64,000 bases of DNA from Guptibacillus hwajinpoensis (GCF_020524165.1 NZ_JAIVKU010000004.1:868001-932000), one strand, 5' to 3'. Shown: positions 54,160 through 63,430, numbered from the stretch's first letter. The notes: a model not told the origin generated them from the letters alone. A program made the numbers and translations.

Positions 54160-54693
54160 TTATGCTTTATCAATCCGATAATGTAGCTGTGCAAACTGTC
54201 CATACTGCCGCACATCGGTTAATTCAAGATTATGTTTAACGTCGCTTTTCTGAAACAGCGGAATTCCTTTACCAATTAACGCTGGTGCTAAGGAGATAAT
54301 AAATTCATCAATCAAATTTTTCTCAAGAAATTCATGAACGAGTACACCACCACCAATGAGCCAGATCGTTCCACCACCCTGCTCGTTTAATCGTTCAATG
54401 AGTGACGGTGGATCTTCCGATGTGAATGTCACATCTTCTGTATTTTCTCTTGATTGAGTCGTATACACATAGGACATTTTCCCCTCGTACGGGTTTGCTC
54501 CATCCTCCTGCTCCATCACCCAGTCATACGTACGTCGCCCCATGATCAAAGTATCAACGTCTTTCATGAACGATTCGTAACCGGCGTCTCCTTCAGGTTC
54601 AGTTTTAAAAAGCCAGTCGAGTGAGTCATCTTCCGTTGCCACATAACCGTCAACGCTTGTTGCGATATACACAGATACTTTTCGGTTTGTCAT
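54160..54693 (-). CDS. Dihydrofolate reductase-like (RibD C-terminal) protein
   Basis: 177 aa. YIATSVDGYVATEDDSLDWL, LIMGRRTYDWV and GGTIWLIGGGVLVHEFLEKNLIDEF are typical of the RibD-C/YyaP/YwjB family with a DHFR-like NADPH fold. Family members are widespread and mostly of unknown substrate; not a housekeeping DfrA. Confidence 0.87.
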   Translation of the reverse strand: MTNRKVSVYIATSVDGYVATEDDSLDWLFKTEPEGDAGYESFMKDVDTLIMGRRTYDWVMEQEDGANPYEGKMSYVYTTQSRENTEDVTFTSEDPPSLIERLNEQGGGTIWLIGGGVLVHEFLEKNLIDEFIISLAPALIGKGIPLFQKSDVKHNLELTDVRQYGQFAQLHYRIDKA

Positions 54694-54803
54694 TGAACTA
54701 ACACCTCTATGTCATTACGTCTTTAAGATATCCACTATATGAAATGGTGGTACCGCTTATACCTTTACTATTGTTAAACTCTCCTATTGAATTGCAATTC
54801 ATC

Positions 54804-54843
54804 AAAAAAGGTTCCCTCGTGGACAACTACGTAAAGGAACCTA
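54804..54843 (-). terminator. Terminator after the TetR unit
   Basis: AGGTTCC-N20-GGAACCT followed by TTTTTTG on the minus strand. Confidence 0.7.
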
Positions 54844-54897
54844 TGTTTTTCAATTAGAATATCGGCGATTCTTTTCACTTCACTATTATAGACTATG

Positions 54898-55158
54898 TTA
54901 TAAAATGTTTTTATTTTGAAAATGGGAGGTGATGGATAACATTCTTTCTTTTCGAGTAAGGTCATAATTAAGGTCTGATAATTCAATAATCATTTCTTCA
55001 GATAACCCCAAAAGAATGCTTAAATCTTTAATCGTTGGATTCATTAATTGGTTTTTGTAAAAGCGAATACCCAATCTAAGCTGATTTTGAAAAATTTCCT
55101 CTTTTCTTTGAGTACTCCTCTTTTGTAACACCCGCACGAACATCATCTCCCATATCAT
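54898..55158 (-). CDS. Small protein translationally coupled to the TetR gene
   Basis: 86 aa, helical, with an HTH-like stretch (NPTIKDLSILLGLSEEMIIELSD). Its ATG overlaps the TetR stop in TAATG, implying coupled translation. Family not recognised. Could be a small partner of the TetR protein or a fragment of a longer lost gene. Confidence 0.55.
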   Translation of the reverse strand: MIWEMMFVRVLQKRSTQRKEEIFQNQLRLGIRFYKNQLMNPTIKDLSILLGLSEEMIIELSDLNYDLTRKERMLSITSHFQNKNIL

Positions 55159-55784
55159 TAATTCAAATGGCTTACTGGTACTTTTTCATCTCTTTTTTCG
55201 ATGCCAGTCCAGAATACCTCAAACATCGTTTCAATCAGTAATTCATGATTAGAAATCGTTCCATATAAGTGTTGAAGAGACGCAGAACCAATCAAAGAAT
55301 AAAATGTGATAGCTAAATAAGGAACTTCAAAATTATTTTTAATCACACCTTCCACTTGTCCCTGTCTAAATATTTGTTCGAGAAAGCGCAACGTACTTAC
55401 TTTTGCTTCTACGATTTTTGAATTTACAATGTGTTCAATATCTTCGGGAGGTGAGATTTGATTCTTTTTCCAAAAGATCGAAATGTCCGACTCTTGATTA
55501 GAAGTATCCTTTGCTTTAAGAAGCATGTGGTATAAAACGTTTTTATCAAATGTCTTAGGGAGATTCTTTCGCCCATCTAGCCAATACTGATCATGAAAGT
55601 CTAGTACATAATCAAGTACACTGAGATACAATTCTTCTTTTCCACTGAAATAACTGTAAATCGATGACTTTGTAAGATTCGTTTCGTTCGCTATTTCTGA
55701 AATAGAGGCACCTTCGTAGCCTTTTTTAGCAAAGAACTTCAAAGAATTCTTAATGATTTTTCGCTTGGTTTCTAACTTCCTCAC
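55158..55784 (-). CDS. TetR/AcrR-family transcriptional regulator
   Basis: 208 aa. N-terminal TetR HTH (IIKNSLKFFAKKGYEGASISEIANETNLTKSSIYSYFSGKEELY), then a helical ligand-binding domain. GTG start after GGAGGGG. A 12-bp palindrome sits just upstream, so autoregulation is likely. No efflux or metabolic target gene is adjacent, only a decayed Nudix remnant. Confidence 0.9.
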   Translation of the reverse strand: MRKLETKRKIIKNSLKFFAKKGYEGASISEIANETNLTKSSIYSYFSGKEELYLSVLDYVLDFHDQYWLDGRKNLPKTFDKNVLYHMLLKAKDTSNQESDISIFWKKNQISPPEDIEHIVNSKIVEAKVSTLRFLEQIFRQGQVEGVIKNNFEVPYLAITFYSLIGSASLQHLYGTISNHELLIETMFEVFWTGIEKRDEKVPVSHLN

Positions 55785-55791
55785 CTCCCCT

Positions 55792-55803
55792 CCGAACGTT
55801 CGG
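55792..55803. promoter_or_regulatory. Palindromic operator of the TetR gene
   Basis: CCGAACGTTCGG, perfect, 7 bp upstream of the start codon. Confidence 0.7.
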
Positions 55804-55897
55804 TCATAAACATAATAAGGTAAAAATCACAATATTTCAACTATTAATGCGCGATTTACCAGATTAAAAAAACATGCTTTCGATTCGTATGACTGAA

Positions 55898-56107
55898 TTA
55901 CCCGATGATAGGCTGCTCTTTACCACTTAGAAGATCATTGATCATTTGTTTATGCTCACTAAAAAGATCTTCTGGTAGCTCATTCAGCGAGAAAAAGGCA
56001 GTTTTATATGACTCGTCACTCCCTCGTAACTCACCTTCAAAATCTTCACATCTGAAAAGAATTTGAACCGGCGAAACCTGATCGCCGTTGTGTTGTACGT
56101 AATCCAT
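55898..56107 (-). pseudogene. Nudix hydrolase C-terminal remnant
   Basis: MDYVQHNGDQVSPVQILFRCEDFEGELRGSDES...FFSLNELPEDLF reads as the C-terminal third of a Nudix hydrolase. The N-terminal part with the Nudix box GX5EX7REUXEEXGU is missing, so the enzyme would be inactive. The frame upstream contains no Nudix-like sequence. Confidence 0.65.
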
Positions 56108-56211
56108 GACTAACCTCCATTCTATCCTTATGTACATTTACCACTATATTCATATTTGAAGTGGCTGTAAATGAACATGAAAGACTTATGGCTATTCCGT
56201 TTTTCCATAGA

Positions 56212-56242
56212 AAAAAGCCAGTGCTTGGGGCACCGGCTTCGG
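56212..56242 (-). terminator. Terminator of the NlpC/P60 gene
   Basis: GCCGGTGC-CCCAA-GCACTGGC then TTTTTT on the minus strand. Confidence 0.85.
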
Positions 56243-56244
56243 AT

Positions 56245-57012
56245 TTATTTGAATGATTTAACACCTAAATAATGGTCTTGCCAAAAGTCGTAGCTAAGAT
56301 CAGAGACTTCTACACCACTGCTACCAGCGTGGATAATTTTGTTGTCGCCGATATAGATTCCACTATGTGAAGCGCCTTCTACATCATATGTGCCTTCAAA
56401 AAAGACAACATCCCCGATCGCTGGAGAAGCTACCTCTGTCCCATCATATTTCCACATATCACGTTCTGTCCGTGATAAGTCGACTCCAACTTCATTAAAC
56501 ACATACTGAATGAAGCCACTGCTGTCAAATCCATCTGGTGTCGTTCCGCCCCATACATATGGCGTTCCAATTAAGCTTTTCGCAATGGAGACGACTTCAG
56601 ATTGCGAGGCGGACTCAGTAGGTTCTTCATCTGAAGTTGGTTCAGTAGCTCCGGAATCCACAGCAGATAGCGCGCTCATAACCTCAGGGCCAGCTATACC
56701 ATCTACAGTTAGTCCTTCGTCTTCTTGAAAATCTTTAACGGCCGCTTCTGTGATTTGACCAAAAATACCATCGACATGATATGTATAATAACCGAGAGAT
56801 TCAAGTTCTGTTTGTAGTGCGGTAACAGCCTCGCTTCGATCTCCACTATTTAGAACGTTATTTGATGAAGAGCTAACAGAATCACTTTGCTTCACCTCAT
56901 TTGAATCGACCTGAGCAAACGCCCCATCACTTAAGACCGGCGAAAAGACCATCGCGGCCACCAAAGTAGATGAAACAACAGTTTTTCGTACATTTAATCT
57001 AGATTTGTTCAT
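56245..57012 (-). CDS. Secreted PG-binding NlpC/P60 protein with Cys-to-Ser active site
   Basis: 255 aa. Signal peptide (about 1-37, ending GAFA-Q), a PG_binding_1 repeat (about 60-115: LQTELESLGYYTYHVDGIFGQITEAAVKDFQ), Ser/Glu linker, and an NlpC/P60 domain (about 140-255). The catalytic Cys of the FDCSGF motif is Ser164 (FDSSGF, codon AGC at 56523-56521). The His of ASHSGIYIG and the third residue region IIHAG remain. Most NlpC/P60 enzymes cleave D-Glu-gamma-mDAP links; this one may be inactive or altered. ATG 57012 follows GGAGGAAT. Confidence 0.88.
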   Translation of the reverse strand: MNKSRLNVRKTVVSSTLVAAMVFSPVLSDGAFAQVDSNEVKQSDSVSSSSNNVLNSGDRSEAVTALQTELESLGYYTYHVDGIFGQITEAAVKDFQEDEGLTVDGIAGPEVMSALSAVDSGATEPTSDEEPTESASQSEVVSIAKSLIGTPYVWGGTTPDGFDSSGFIQYVFNEVGVDLSRTERDMWKYDGTEVASPAIGDVVFFEGTYDVEGASHSGIYIGDNKIIHAGSSGVEVSDLSYDFWQDHYLGVKSFK

Positions 57013-57249
57013 GTAAATTCCTCCTGTAGCTGATTCTAGCTGAAGTCTGGCAACTTGATAGATAGATGAAAATTTAGGATATGTAACTACTAGCAAACTA
57101 GGTGCCGTGTGATTTCCACACTCCTTCGAGCTGATTTACTCAGTCTAACAGAAAAGTTCTATCATGAGGTTTCACTGTGATTAAGCCTGGATGATAACTT
57201 TTACAAAAAGCCTTCTCAGTGTTACTAGATGTATCATCATTCAATTAAA

Positions 57250-57265
57250 TGTGAGAACCATCACA
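57250..57265. promoter_or_regulatory. FNR/CRP-type box upstream of the CoA-disulfide reductase gene
   Basis: TGTGA-GAACCA-TCACA, a perfect TGTGA-N6-TCACA. Its centre is 41.5 bp before the start predicted from the -10 TATAAT (57287-57292), the class II activator position. The -35 is poor, as expected for an activated promoter. Confidence 0.8.
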
Positions 57266-57304
57266 TTTTTCCTGACAATAATGAAATATAATGAAAGAGT
57301 AAAA

Positions 57305-57318
57305 TACCCCTATAGGTA
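57305..57318. promoter_or_regulatory. CsoR/CstR-like operator
   Basis: TACCCCTATAGGTA, imperfect palindrome similar to CstR/CsoR operators, just downstream of the -10. Suggests persulfide- or copper-type repression (inference). Confidence 0.5.
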
Positions 57319-57338
57319 ATTAAAAAGGAGACGATCAT

Positions 57339-59003
57339 ATGAGTAAGAAAATTGTCATTGTTGGTGGTGTAGCGGGTGGCTCAACAGCGGCAGCTCGTTT
57401 AAGAAGATTAGATGAAACAGCCGAAATTGTCATGTTTGATAAAGGGGAATATATTTCTTACGCCAACTGTGGGCTCCCTTACTATATCGGTGGAACGATT
57501 GAAGACCGTAAGAAACTACTCGTCCAAACACCAGAAAGCATGGCCGCAAGGTATAACTTCGACGTTCGTACCTTGAGCGAAGTCACACAAATAGATCGCG
57601 CAAAGAAAACCATCACTGTTCACGATTTAAAATCCGATCAAACATACGAGGAAACGTATGACCAACTGATTCTCTCACCAGGAGCGCGTCCGATTGTGCC
57701 GCCGATCCGTGGCTTTAACGAAGCAAAGGCGCTCTTTACACTTCGCACTATTCCTGATACCGACCGAATCAAATCTTATGTAGATGAAGAGAAACCATCC
57801 CAAGCTGTTGTCGTGGGTGGTGGGTTTATCGGGATTGAAATGGCTGAAAACTTGAGTGACCTTGGCATGAACGTCACACTGATTGAAATGGCCAATCAAC
57901 TCATGCCACCGCTCGATTATGAAATGGCTGCGATCGTTCACCAGCACCTTCGAGATAAAGGCATTCACTTAATTTTAAATGACGGGGTAAAAGCATTTGA
58001 AAACAATAGAACGAAAGTACTCACCATAAGTGGAAAAGAGATCGATACAGACCTGATCATTTTGTCAATCGGCGTCCGCCCTGAAAATGAGCTCGCTGTT
58101 CGTGCCGGGTTATCTGTAGGAGCACGAGGCGGCATTCAAGTAAACGAATACCTCCAAACGAGCGATGCTTCCATTTATGCGATTGGCGATGCCATTGAAG
58201 TGAAATGTTACATCAATAAGCGACCAACGATGATTCCTTTAGCATGGCCAGCAAACAGACAGGGACGACTCGTGGCTGATAACATGTACGGCAAAAAAAC
58301 GCCGTATAAAGGGACACTCGGAACATCTGTTGCCAAAGTGTTTGACTACACCGTTGCTACGACAGGTAATAATGAAAAAACTTTAAAAAGCCTTGGCATT
58401 GATTATGAAGTTGTGCACGTTCATCCAGGTTCACACGCCGGGTATTATCCAAACGCCTCCCCCATTGCCTTGAAGCTCATTTTTGATAAAGAAACAGGAA
58501 AGATCTTCGGTGCGCAAGCAGTCGGTAAAGATGGCGTGGATAAGCGAATCGATGTCATCGCAACCGCGATTAAGGGCGGCTTAACCGTTCTCGACCTCCC
58601 TGACTTAGAACTCGCCTACGCTCCTCCTTACTCGTCTGCAAAAGATCCAGTGAATATGGCAGGATATGTAGCAAGTAACATCGTTGAAGGGATGATGGAA
58701 ACCGTTCAGTGGCATGAGATTGATGCGATCGTGGAAAATGGGGGTACGCTTATTGATGTGCGAAGCCCTGGAGAATTAAAGAATGGGTTTATTAAAGGAG
58801 CTATTAATCTTCCAGTTGATGAATTACGGAGTAAGCTTCATGAACTGCCGCAGGATGAAACGATTTATGTTCATTGTCAGGTTGGGTTGCGTGGTTATAT
58901 TGCGACACGCATTCTTAGGGAGAATGGGTTTGAAGTAGTTAATCTTGATGGTGGATATCGGACTTATGAGCAGGTTATGATGGGGAAAATGATTAAGGAG
59001 TAG
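57339..59003 (+). CDS. cdr: CoA-disulfide reductase with C-terminal rhodanese domain
   Basis: 554 aa. FAD motif VIVGGVAGGSTAAARLRR, active Cys44 in YANCGLPYYIGG, second GxGxxG VVGGGFIGIEMAENL, FAD end AIGDAIEV, and a rhodanese domain (about 460-554) with active Cys in VHCQVGLRGY. CoADR-RHD enzymes reduce CoA disulfide, CoA persulfide or polysulfide with NAD(P)H. SD AAAGGAGA lies before the ATG. FNR-type and CstR-like sites upstream fit oxygen- and sulfur-responsive expression. Confidence 0.9.
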   Translation: MSKKIVIVGGVAGGSTAAARLRRLDETAEIVMFDKGEYISYANCGLPYYIGGTIEDRKKLLVQTPESMAARYNFDVRTLSEVTQIDRAKKTITVHDLKSDQTYEETYDQLILSPGARPIVPPIRGFNEAKALFTLRTIPDTDRIKSYVDEEKPSQAVVVGGGFIGIEMAENLSDLGMNVTLIEMANQLMPPLDYEMAAIVHQHLRDKGIHLILNDGVKAFENNRTKVLTISGKEIDTDLIILSIGVRPENELAVRAGLSVGARGGIQVNEYLQTSDASIYAIGDAIEVKCYINKRPTMIPLAWPANRQGRLVADNMYGKKTPYKGTLGTSVAKVFDYTVATTGNNEKTLKSLGIDYEVVHVHPGSHAGYYPNASPIALKLIFDKETGKIFGAQAVGKDGVDKRIDVIATAIKGGLTVLDLPDLELAYAPPYSSAKDPVNMAGYVASNIVEGMMETVQWHEIDAIVENGGTLIDVRSPGELKNGFIKGAINLPVDELRSKLHELPQDETIYVHCQVGLRGYIATRILRENGFEVVNLDGGYRTYEQVMMGKMIKE

Positions 59004-59116
59004 TAATTTAGAAATTTTCTTGTTCTAAAAACAAGGAAGCTACTAGTGCATACGCTAGTCGACTTTTCTACTAATTCAGTCTACTTAATCACCTTTCTTA
59101 CACAAATATAGAATTT

Positions 59117-59165
59117 ATAAAAAGCGACATATCCTATTCCATTTTGAGAAGGTATGCCGCTTTTA
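59117..59165 (+). terminator. Terminator of cdr
   Basis: AAAGCGACATATCCT pairs imperfectly with AAGGTATGCCGCTTT, then T-rich. Confidence 0.65.
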
Positions 59166-59237
59166 ATTTTAATATAAAACCCATTCGGTTTTTAAATTCT
59201 ACCATGAATCGCGAGAACCGTCCCAGCGATTCCCAAA

Positions 59238-59272
59238 ACAAAAACCCCTTAACACAACCGTGTCAAGGGGCT
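59238..59272 (-). terminator. Terminator of glnA
   Basis: CCCCTTGACAC-GGTT-GTGTTAAGGGG followed by TTTTT on the minus strand. Confidence 0.87.
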
Positions 59273-59283
59273 TACTCTATCTC

Positions 59284-60621
59284 TTAGTAAGTCGTCATAT
59301 ACTGTTCGCGTTCCCAAGGGTGTACTTGCGTACGGAACATATCCCATTCGATTTCTTTTGCTTCGATGAAGTGCTCAGCTGCGTGCTCGCCTAGAGCTTT
59401 CATCATGACTTCGTCTTTCTTAAGAAGTTCAAGCGCATCGTGTAGTGTTGCTGGAAGGTCAGTGATGCCTTCTTCTACACGTTCTTGCTTATCCATCACG
59501 TAGATGTTGCGCTCTGTTGGAGCTGGTGGCGTCATTTTGTTCTTGATGCCATCAAGTCCAGCTGCAAGTAGTGCTGCCATTGCAAGGTATGGGTTCGCAG
59601 ATGGGTCTACGCTACGTACTTCGATCCGTGTGCTGATTCCGCGGGAAGCTGGAACACGGATAAGCGGGCTACGGTTACGAAGAGACCATGCTACGTAGCA
59701 AGGTGCTTCGTATCCAGGAACAAGACGCTTGTAAGAGTTCACTGTTGGGTTTGTGATCGCTGTGAATGCTTCAGCATGCTTCATTGTTCCTGCGATGAAT
59801 TGACGTGCTGTTTCGCTTAGGCCAAGCTCATCGTTTGGCTCATAGAATGCGTTCTTTCCGTCTTTAAAGAGGGACATATTCGCATGCATACCAGATCCGT
59901 TAACACCGAATAATGGCTTCGGCATGAATGTTGCGTGCAGGCCGTGCTTACGAGCGATTGTTTTAACGGCTAGCTTAAACGTCTGGATGTTGTCACATGT
60001 TGTGATCGCATCTGCGTATTTAAAGTCGATTTCGTGCTGGCCTGGTGCTACTTCATGGTGAGATGCTTCGATTTCAAAGCCCATGTCTTCAAGCTCAAGC
60101 ACGATGTCACGACGGCAGTTTTCGCCAAGATCTGTTGGTGCAAGGTCGAAGTATCCGCCTTTGTCGTTAAGTTCAAGCGTTGGTTCACCATTTTCGTCCA
60201 TTTTGAATAGGAAGAATTCTGGCTCTGGTCCAATGTTGAAATCAGAGAAGCCAAGGTCTTCCATTTCTTTTAGAACGCGTTTTAGAACTGAACGAGGATC
60301 CCCTTCGAACGGCGTGCCATCCGGGCTATAGATGTCACAAATAAGACGAGCGACTCTTCCTTTTTCAGATGACCATGGGAAGACTACCCATGAATCAAGA
60401 TCCGGGTAAAGATACATATCGGATTCCTCGATGCGCACGAAGCCTTCGATTGAAGAACCGTCAAACATCATTTTATTATCAAGAGCTTTCTCAAGCTGAT
60501 CAACTGGAATTTCAACGTTCTTAATAATCCCTAGTAGGTCAGTAAACTGCAAGCGAATGAACTTAACGTTCTCGTCTTGCGCCATTTTCTTAATATCGTC
60601 TGCTGTGAATTTGTTCGCCAT
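59284..60621 (-). CDS. glnA: Glutamine synthetase type I
   Basis: 445 aa, dodecameric GSI-alpha type as in Bacillus. Motifs [51 protein letters not shown] and [14 protein letters not shown] are all present. It makes glutamine from glutamate and ammonia. Strong SD AAGGAGG. In B. subtilis glnR lies immediately upstream in a glnRA operon; here the 264-bp gap to ynbB has no glnR. A GlnR/TnrA-like box is present. Confidence 0.96.
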   Translation of the reverse strand: MANKFTADDIKKMAQDENVKFIRLQFTDLLGIIKNVEIPVDQLEKALDNKMMFDGSSIEGFVRIEESDMYLYPDLDSWVVFPWSSEKGRVARLICDIYSPDGTPFEGDPRSVLKRVLKEMEDLGFSDFNIGPEPEFFLFKMDENGEPTLELNDKGGYFDLAPTDLGENCRRDIVLELEDMGFEIEASHHEVAPGQHEIDFKYADAITTCDNIQTFKLAVKTIARKHGLHATFMPKPLFGVNGSGMHANMSLFKDGKNAFYEPNDELGLSETARQFIAGTMKHAEAFTAITNPTVNSYKRLVPGYEAPCYVAWSLRNRSPLIRVPASRGISTRIEVRSVDPSANPYLAMAALLAAGLDGIKNKMTPPAPTERNIYVMDKQERVEEGITDLPATLHDALELLKKDEVMMKALGEHAAEHFIEAKEIEWDMFRTQVHPWEREQYMTTY

Positions 60622-60782
60622 GTAAAATGAATCCTCCTTAAGAAATAAAAAGATTTAGTGAATCCTTTGGATTACCGAGCGCTATACGTTTGCTCTCGCC
60701 ACTTGAGGACAGTTTCAATCAATTCCAAAATTCAGAATCGCATCAACATTCGAAATTGCCGCTCCCTTCTTCACTTACTCTC

Positions 60783-60835
60783 ATCATACACGAACATTTA
60801 CGTTATCGTGTTAAAGTGCGTTAGATTATCTCACA
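60783..60835 (-). promoter_or_regulatory. glnA control region with GlnR/TnrA-like box
   Basis: TGTGAGATAATCTAACG (60835-60819) matches TGTNA-N7-TNACA with one mismatch. A possible -10 TATGAT lies at 60788-60783, leaving a leader of about 155 nt. No recognised riboswitch. Confidence 0.6.
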
Positions 60836-60846
60836 TGCTTTTTAAA

Positions 60847-60880
60847 ACAAAAAAAGGCAGGGACTGAAACCCCTACCCTT
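60847..60880 (-). terminator. Terminator of ynbB
   Basis: GGTAGGGG-TTTCAG-TCCCTGCC then T7 on the minus strand. Confidence 0.82.
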
Positions 60881-60885
60881 TACCC

Positions 60886-62154
60886 TTATGAAACGGAAAT
60901 CAAACCTTTTTTTAACAAATCATCGACAGCACGAAGAACACTAATTTTGACATGTTCAAATGTCAGACCACCTTGCACGTACGCAACGTACGGCGGTCTT
61001 AGCGGTCCGTCAGCTGATAACTCAAGGCTTGCTCCTTGAATAAACGTTCCTGCTGCCATGATGACATCATCTTCGTACCCTGGCATATAAGCAGGTTCCG
61101 GACGAACGTGTGCATTGACCGGAGATGCCGCCTGGATCGCCTGACAAAACGCAACCATTCGTTCTCTGTCGTTAAACTGAACCGATTGAATCAGGTCGGT
61201 CCGCTGGCTGTTCCAGTGAGGTGTTGTGTTGAATCCTGCTTCTTCGAGGAGCGCTGAGCTGTAGACAGCGCCTTTGACCGCTTGCCCAACCGTGTGGGGC
61301 GCGAGAAAGATGCCTTGATACATTTCCTGTAGGGAATAAAGCGATGCACCTACTTCTCTCCCGATTCCAGGGGACGTTAAGCGATAGCCGCAAAGCTCAA
61401 TTAAATCTTCTCTTCCTACAAGGTAACCGCCAGTTTTGACGATACCTGCTCCTGGGTTTTTAATTAATGATCCTGCAATGAGATCTGCCCCAACGTGACA
61501 TGGCTCCTGCTCTTCCACAAACTCTCCATAACAGTTATCAACGAAAACAATTACATCTTCTTTAATCGATTTAACAAACGCAATCATTTGCTCAATTTCT
61601 GCGATGGTAAATGACGGTCGATTCGCATATCCTTTCGAACGCTGAATGCCAATCATTTTTGTTTGTGGTGTGATGGCACTCTTCACAGCGTCAAAATCCA
61701 CCGCTCCACTCGCTAAAGGAATCGCTTGATAACCAATATGAAAATCCTTTAACGATCCGTTTCCTTCACCGCGAGTTCCGACGATTTCTTCTAGTGTGTC
61801 ATAGGGTGCCCCGGTAATATAAAGAAGCTCATCGTTCGGGCGCAGTACGCCAAATAGCGCGGTTGAGATCGCATGCGTCCCAGAAACGATTTGAGGTCTC
61901 ACGAGTCCTGCTTCGCCGCCGAATACGTCCGCATAAAGCTGTTCGAGCGTATCTCTACCTGCATCGTCATAGCCATAGCCCGTTGAAGGTGTGAAATGAA
62001 AATCACTTATCCGATTTTGGTGAAAAGCTTCAAGCACGCGGTATTGATTCGCTTCCACTCGCGCATCAATTTCTTTTAAGACAGGCTGAATCTTTTCTTC
62101 TGCCTGCTGTGATAATGATTTTAGTTCTTCTTGATGTGTAAAATTCTTAAACAT
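60886..62154 (-). CDS. ynbB: PLP-dependent cystathionine gamma-lyase-like protein YnbB
   Basis: 422 aa, annotated widely as aluminium resistance or methionine gamma-lyase family protein. STGYGYDDAGRDTLEQLYADVFG, VRPQIVSGTHAIS, VDNCYGEFVEEQEP and the PLP lysine in AGSLIKNPGAG are seen. Substrate unknown. ATG 62154 follows GGGAGCAGAG; the longer frame overlaps hflX. Conserved next to hflX and glnA in Bacillus. Confidence 0.88.
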   Translation of the reverse strand: MFKNFTHQEELKSLSQQAEEKIQPVLKEIDARVEANQYRVLEAFHQNRISDFHFTPSTGYGYDDAGRDTLEQLYADVFGGEAGLVRPQIVSGTHAISTALFGVLRPNDELLYITGAPYDTLEEIVGTRGEGNGSLKDFHIGYQAIPLASGAVDFDAVKSAITPQTKMIGIQRSKGYANRPSFTIAEIEQMIAFVKSIKEDVIVFVDNCYGEFVEEQEPCHVGADLIAGSLIKNPGAGIVKTGGYLVGREDLIELCGYRLTSPGIGREVGASLYSLQEMYQGIFLAPHTVGQAVKGAVYSSALLEEAGFNTTPHWNSQRTDLIQSVQFNDRERMVAFCQAIQAASPVNAHVRPEPAYMPGYEDDVIMAAGTFIQGASLELSADGPLRPPYVAYVQGGLTFEHVKISVLRAVDDLLKKGLISVS

Positions 62155-62167
62155 AATACTCTGCTCC

Positions 62168-63430
62168 CTAGTCGTTGTTCCACTCGTTAATAATACGCTT
62201 GTATAAATGTTCAGGAGCATATCCCTTACATCTGTAGTGATCTTTTTCTTCATCCCATTTACGCTCAATTAGCACGGTATTACGCTGCAAGTATGCGAGC
62301 TTGTCGCCCTGGTCCGCATTAATCGAAATCGAGAAGTACTCCATTTGCTTTAATACTTCGCTTTGTAGACGATCATTCAAACGCTTTAGATCCTCTTGTT
62401 TTAGCGCTGAAATAAGAATTTGGTCATTCACGCTGCTTTGTACAGCTGGATCCGCACGATCCATTTTATTAAAGACCGTCAGTACAGGAATATGCGACGC
62501 TTTTAAATCCTTTAAAAGCTTTAGCACAATTTCTTCATGGCGTTCCCGATCAGGATGAGACGCATCGATAACATGAAGAATTAAATCCGCTTCTGTTGCC
62601 TCTTCAAGCGTTGATTTAAATGAAGCCACAAGCGTTGTTGGTAGATCCTGAATAAATCCTACCGTGTCTGTTAACAGCACATTGTAGCCATTTGGAAGCT
62701 TCAGCTGTCTCGTCATCGGATCAAGCGTCGCAAATAGCTTGTCCTCTTCATAGGAATCAGCTTTCGTTAAACGATTAAAAATCGTTGATTTTCCTGCGTT
62801 TGTATACCCGACTAACGCTACTTGAAGCGTTTCATTCCGCTTACGTCGCGCACGGTATTGATCTCTGTGCTTGACCGTATTGTCAAGCTGTCGCTTCAAA
62901 TCAGTGATCCGATTGCGGATGTAACGACGATCCGTTTCAAGCTTCGTTTCACCGGGCCCTCTTGTCCCAATACCGCCTCCAAGCCTTGATAAGGACGTTC
63001 CCTGTCCTGCAAGGCGCGGCAGCATGTATTGAAGCTGAGCGAGCTCGACCTGAAGCATGCCTTCTCGTGATCTCGCTCGCTGTGCGAAAATATCTAAGAT
63101 AAGCTGCGTGCGGTCAATGACGCGCGCATCCAACGCTTCAGATAAGTTCCGAAGCTGACTTGGAGAGAGCTCACTGTTGAAGATGACAATCGTTGCTTCT
63201 TTTTCATCAATTAACGCAGCCAGTTCTTCGACTTTTCCTTTTCCTATAAAGGTAGCTGAATGAATACGCTCCCGCTTTTGAGAGAGCGTGCCTTCAACGA
63301 CACCGCCAGCCGTTTCTGTTAGCGCAGCCAGTTCATCCATCGTATAGGCAAACTGTTCATCTGTTTGATTTTGAAGCTGAATGCCGATTAAAATCGCCGG
63401 TTCAGCTGCTTCAATTCGTTCTTTATTCAA
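62168..63430 (-). CDS. hflX: Ribosome-associated GTPase HflX
   Basis: 420 aa. N-terminal HflX domain (RERIHSATFIGKGKVEELAALI, ELSPSQLRNLSEAL), GGIGTRGPGETKLETDRR, then the G domain with GYTNAGKST, DTVGFI and NKMD. HflX splits or rescues stalled 70S ribosomes under stress. TTG at 63430 has AGGGAA about 9 nt upstream and gives the B. subtilis length; a TTG 8 codons earlier is possible. Upstream of ynbB by 13 nt. Confidence 0.93.
   Translation of the reverse strand: MNKERIEAAEPAILIGIQLQNQTDEQFAYTMDELAALTETAGGVVEGTLSQKRERIHSATFIGKGKVEELAALIDEKEATIVIFNSELSPSQLRNLSEALDARVIDRTQLILDIFAQRARSREGMLQVELAQLQYMLPRLAGQGTSLSRLGGGIGTRGPGETKLETDRRYIRNRITDLKRQLDNTVKHRDQYRARRKRNETLQVALVGYTNAGKSTIFNRLTKADSYEEDKLFATLDPMTRQLKLPNGYNVLLTDTVGFIQDLPTTLVASFKSTLEEATEADLILHVIDASHPDRERHEEIVLKLLKDLKASHIPVLTVFNKMDRADPAVQSSVNDQILISALKQEDLKRLNDRLQSEVLKQMEYFSISINADQGDKLAYLQRNTVLIERKWDEEKDHYRCKGYAPEHLYKRIINEWNND

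Noticed and set aside
54774..54986. 70-codon minus-strand frame
   Set aside because: It overlaps the 86-residue gene and the terminator hairpin at 54804-54843.
60622..60782. Riboswitch in the glnA leader
   Set aside because: No known class recognised; only small hairpins are visible by eye.
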